The notes under the pieces are model-generated. The model was not told the DNA's origin. It worked only from the letters and a program-made list of their open reading frames with translations, and ran no database searches. From Ganoderma boninense (lineage: Eukaryota > Basidiomycota > Agaricomycetes > Polyporales > Polyporaceae): a stretch of 64,000 nt of DNA. Below are positions 60,550-64,000 of the stretch, one piece after another. A program made the position numbers and the translations under genes. The stretch lies in contig CM035311.1 of assembly GCA_002900995.3 (NCBI GenBank), positions 1,488,001 to 1,552,000 of the forward strand, in the 5' to 3' direction. Each line of letters opens with the position of its first letter. The stretch's first letter is position 1.

Positions 60550-61933
60550 TCAGCGAATCGGTATCGGCAGTCCCAAGATGCCTGTCGGCGCGGTTCCACC
60601 ACCGGATTGGCACCCCATTTCCACGCCGTCGTAGGGCCCGTCGTGGTCCGCCTCGTTGTTGAACAGGAGGTTAGCGGCTCCAGTACTGCAGTCGGGACTC
60701 GGATTGTCCTGGCCTGATATCGGGAATGACTCTCGTTTAGCGGACACTCGACTCCAGCGGAGGAGCGTTGGGTGGACGCACCAGGGCAGGAATCCCACGC
60801 TCCAGAGTCCACGATGTGGAGCTCCCCAATCGGATGCTTGAATCCAAGAAGGAGCGGAGGAAGGATGGGCACCGGGTCGTCCTTGTTGTTAATGTGCGTT
60901 ACCGATCGGTTTTGCGCGTCGATGTAGTTCGCGAAGTCCTGATTGCCCACCTGTTGACACGACAACGACATGACTTAGAGTCGATGAAGCTACAAGGTGG
61001 CGCATGCAAAGCGGAGCTTATGGTACGTACACGAGGAGTGCCATATCCGACGAAGCGCACATTTGTCCCATTCGGGAGGTGGAGCGGGAGGAACGCGAAG
61101 TCAAGCAGAGCGATTGCTGCGCCTGTCCAATAGACGAAACGTTGGTCCGCGAGCATATGCCACTGAGAATCGACCGCACTTACCTAGAGAATGGCCCGTG
61201 ACAGTGATCTTGCTAACGCGGTATTCGTCCATCCCCTGTTGGACGGCTTCAAGAACATCGGGGGCCGAGCTTAGGCATACGCGTCAAAACGACAAAGCCT
61301 ACATCGTAGTCTCGTGGATAGAACATACCTTGAGTGGGTCGCGAGGAAGCCTGCGTGCGCAGCGATGGGCAGTGTCATACCGGGAAACAAACTTAGGTCA
61401 AGCGGCTCGAGCAGCGTGTCGGCGTCGGTCAACGCAGGAATACTGTCCAACGAGCTTAATCAGAAACAAGCTCCGAGGTTCCAACAGCATGCGAGACGAG
61501 GGATTTCCCACATCTTCGACACGTCAGTCCCTTGGTGGGAGACGATGACTTCGTTCAACGCTGGGTCATAGCCGACGAACCCTGTCATTGGTTGCCGGAC
61601 GGAGATTGAGCGCGTCGTAGCAAAATGATGTGGATGCGGGAAATGCCTACAGAACTGCGTCACAATGCCGTCTCCACCCGATGCGATGGGCTTGAAAGAA
61701 GGGTTGGCCTTGCAGTTCGGACCGCAGTCCCATGCGAGCGTGTTGGCGGGCTCGCAATATGCTGTGCTTGCATACCAAGTATAGGGCTTGAAGGAAGAGA
61801 TCTCGGCGAGCGGGATGGGTGTAATGTTTGCCTGTCGACGTTGTAGCGTGGGGGTCGTTGAGGTAGGGATTGCACGGACGGCAAGCAACAGAGCGAGGAG
61901 GGCGATGGACGCAGACAGAGAGGAAGAAGCCAT
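60550..61933 (-). CDS. secreted class 3 lipase, copy 2
   Basis: Paralogue of the lipase at 30636, about 29 kb away and on the other strand. ATG 61933 begins a signal peptide (SIALLALLLAVRA), and LQRRQANITP holds a Kex2-like dibasic site. SSFKPYTWYASTAYC opens the mature enzyme. The six introns lie at the same places as in copy 1. Exons give WFVGYDPALNEVIVSHQGTD, then LFPGMTLPIAAHAGFLATHS, ITVTGHSLG with the catalytic Ser, and AAIALLDFAFLPLHLP. FVGYGTPR joins VGNQDFANYIDA, NNKDDPVPILP has the likely Asp, and FKHPIGELHI the likely His. The end, DGPYDGVEMG, runs to a stop at 60550, with a tail about 20 residues longer than in copy 1. It looks intact. Confidence 0.9.
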
Positions 61934-62002
61934 AGTCGAACAGTCCTTCGGAGATCGGGGGCTCGAGGTGGCCAGCTCAGGGCAGGCGTCGCGAAGACCA
62001 GA

Positions 62003-62010
62003 TTTATAAA
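62003..62010 (-). promoter_or_regulatory. TATA box of lipase 2
   Basis: TTTATAAA lies about 70 nt upstream of ATG 61933, a spacing similar to that of lipase 1. Confidence 0.5.
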
Positions 62011-63651
62011 CGGCGACTGAGATGCTGCTGCTTCGTTGGGGGCGAAGGGCATCCTAAAACCGGGTGCAGCACACCTGTCACCTGAAGGCAACACGGCTGC
62101 AAACTGAAGCGAAAGATGGCGGCAAAGACGGCACATCGACAGAGCATGGCCTGGCAAGTCCCGATTAGACCAAGCAGAGAACGAACTGCCGGTTCAAGTG
62201 ACCAGCGGACCGAGACCGTATACGCGTAATGGATTTGCTCAGTCAACCTTTTGCAACGAAGTTGAATCTGAAATGTGGTAACGCTATGAGCTTCTCTGAT
62301 ACCTTTCAGTCGATGCCAAAGCAAAAGAACGGGAACCACGACGGAAAGAACGCATCGGATCGTCAAACGCACCTCCTGGTAATATGCAGGGTGTGGGAGT
62401 ATGACCTGCTTATATAGAGCTTTCCATCTCCGGTCAGGCGATTCTCAGGTAAAAAGTCCGGGAGAAGCACTGCCAGTGGCCACGAAGCTAGGCAGGGGCC
62501 GTCTGTCTTGCAGCAGTAAGCCTCGCTGAGCCTGCCAAGAGGCGAAGTCGAGACTCACCTACTTTCTCAACTACGACATGGTGTCAACAAAATCTGGTAT
62601 TCTATGTGTAACATATTGAACTAGGATGGCGGGCATGTGGTGGATGGTGGCAAAATCATGGAGAGGAGCGTTGAGTGGGAGTCGAACTTGCAACCCCGAC
62701 CCCGCGCCACCACACCGGGAATTCCCGAGATGGACACAAATGTCGTTAGCCGCCGGCTCCAGGCCAGGCCCAGGACTGCTTACACCACGACCCACATTCG
62801 CACGAGGCCAGGACTAGCTCATTCAGACAACTTCTACCAGCACAATCGAGGCTTACAGATCAGAAGGCCTTCACCAGGACAAAAGGTACGTCTGCATGAA
62901 GAGCTCAGTGCAGAACCGCCACCCCGCCTTCAATACCCTTTACAGTATGATCCTCCGGCGAGTCCTCACCGGACTTCTCACCCGGTTTCGTTTCGTGGTT
63001 AGTACAGTCCAGTTCATTCCCATTTTCTCATGTTATATATACCTCTCCAGGTACCTATTCGAATCGTCGCATATAGCTCCCGGTACCTGGTACCTAAGGT
63101 CTAGAGCTGTGGGCCCATATCGTCCTTCGTCCGGGTACTTGCTACCTAGAACCCCAAATGGGAAGTCCGGCGTTTCTACGCCACCCATTAATTCCAACCC
63201 GACGCTAGAGCCCCTTATTTGAGCACTCTTTCTTGCGCCAGGGGATCCAAGGTTCACGGGGACGTTCTTTATTCTTGGACTATATTGTTCCCCTTCCTGG
63301 CCGTGTCACGCTCCACCAGAAACGCATGGAATCTCAGCTGGTCTTGCGTTGTCTAACGCCACCTCTCTTGGTAATTTACGGCACGAACAAGTTCGTGCCT
63401 GCGCTCAATCTATGTTGTGCATCTAGGTTTGCAAGTAGGCACCAGGGCTCCCCGGTACGCGTGAACGTCAGGTCCCAGCTTGGGACCAGCCAGCCATGCT
63501 CTTGCCTCCCATTCAGTCACGGCGGATTCACAGACAGGCTGACTGTCGGGCCTCTACTACTAGGCTCTAGGCGACAACCTTCCACGCCGAGTATCAAGAA
63601 CGGAAGATGAGATTAGCAAGCCTGTCGCACACGCGAGGAGCGTCCTACGTC
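62011..63651. other. intergenic, with a tRNA-like fragment
   Basis: No gene is supported. Around 62675-62700 the minus strand contains AGTTCGACTCC, close to the pol III B box, but the flanking stems do not pair as in a true tRNA. A GGTCCCA/TGGGACC hairpin with a 3-nt loop lies at 63471-63487. Confidence 0.4.
63471..63487. repeat. 7-bp hairpin
   Basis: GGTCCCA and TGGGACC are separated by GCT. Confidence 0.7.
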
Positions 63652-64000
63652 CTACACCACAGCGACGCCCCCAACGCACCCCAATAACAACGCGTCCACC
63701 GTGCCGCCCGTCTCGCGCTCGAGCCACCCGTCGAGCTCCTCGAACAGCTTCATCGCTCTGCCTCCCAGCGCCCTCTCCGCCCGCTTTCCCGGCCACATCG
63801 CCTTCTCGTGGATGCCCATGAAGTTCACCTTCACACTGCCGTCGTCGGGCGCCCCGTCGTGCGCGGGCCGCAGCCTGATGACCATGTCCATCGTCCAGGT
63901 GTCGTGCCCGTAGAAGGAGCCCTCCTTGATATGGTGGCGTGCGTACTCGTCCGGCGGGTTGTCGTCTAGCGTCCACTTGAGCACGTGAGCGTCGAAGGCG
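63652..64000 (-). CDS. C-terminal part of an unidentified protein, cut by the window edge
   Basis: An open frame enters from the right edge and ends at 63652. It reads LKWTLDDNPPDEYARHHIKE, then SFYGHDTWTMDMVIRL, VNFMGIHEKAMWPGKRAERA, KLFEELDGWLERETGG and a hydrophobic end CVGGVAVV. No intron is needed over the visible 115 codons, and codon use is strongly GC-biased. The HDTWTMDMVIRL strand pattern reminds me of the C-terminal domain of fungal membrane-bound M28-type metallopeptidases, but I cannot confirm this without the N-terminal part. Confidence 0.6.
   Translation of the reverse strand, partial: AFDAHVLKWTLDDNPPDEYARHHIKEGSFYGHDTWTMDMVIRLRPAHDGAPDDGSVKVNFMGIHEKAMWPGKRAERALGGRAMKLFEELDGWLERETGGTVDALLLGCVGGVAVV

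Noticed and set aside
62640..62790. A true tRNA gene on the minus strand
   Set aside because: The B box is good, but the T stem bases do not pair and no clear anticodon arm could be drawn. It is kept only as a finding.
1..64000. CRISPR arrays, bacterial operons or ribosome binding sites
   Set aside because: The DNA is eukaryotic, with spliced genes throughout. No regularly spaced repeats were seen.

Overview
The window looks like nuclear DNA of a basidiomycete, probably a mushroom-forming agaricomycete. It is GC-rich. Most genes are cut by many short GT-AG introns of about 48-70 nt, often with GTRNGT donors and CTRAY-like branch sites. Gene models were built by hand from reading frames, splice signals and comparison of paralogues inside the window, so inner exon limits are approximate unless stated.

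Layout. 1-3.9 kb has no supported gene. 3.9-13.2 kb holds two tandem Zn2Cys6 transcription-factor paralogues (+). 14-23.3 kb holds three tandem paralogues (-) with an N-terminal F-box and C-terminal zinc-finger-like Cys/His motifs. The middle copy is broken by a 183-bp palindromic miniature element, and the third carries an in-frame TAA that may have become intronic. 24.2-27.4 kb holds two housekeeping-type genes (-): a HUA1-like proline-rich zinc-finger protein and the ESCRT-I subunit VPS28. 28.2-34.5 kb mixes unknown multi-exon genes and relics with a secreted class 3 lipase. 35.5-38.4 kb is an RLM1/MEF2-type MADS-box regulator (-) with a reading-frame problem in its last exon. 38.4-56.0 kb is gene-poor, with a small PPxY single-pass membrane protein (45.6-46.3 kb) and an unknown four-exon gene (48.4-49.6 kb). 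56.0-57.9 kb is an FAD-dependent monooxygenase of the salicylate-hydroxylase type (+). 60.5-61.9 kb is a second class 3 lipase (-) with the same intron positions as the first. The right edge cuts a gene on the minus strand.

The window is not an obvious metabolic cluster. Its main theme is local duplication and decay: the transcription-factor pair, the F-box triplet and the lipase pair. The least ordinary signals are the palindromic insertion in the F-box array, the 7-nt micro-exon inside the first zinc cluster, the MADS C-terminal frame switch, and a 34-bp palindrome flanked by an exact 8-bp direct repeat near 59.9 kb.
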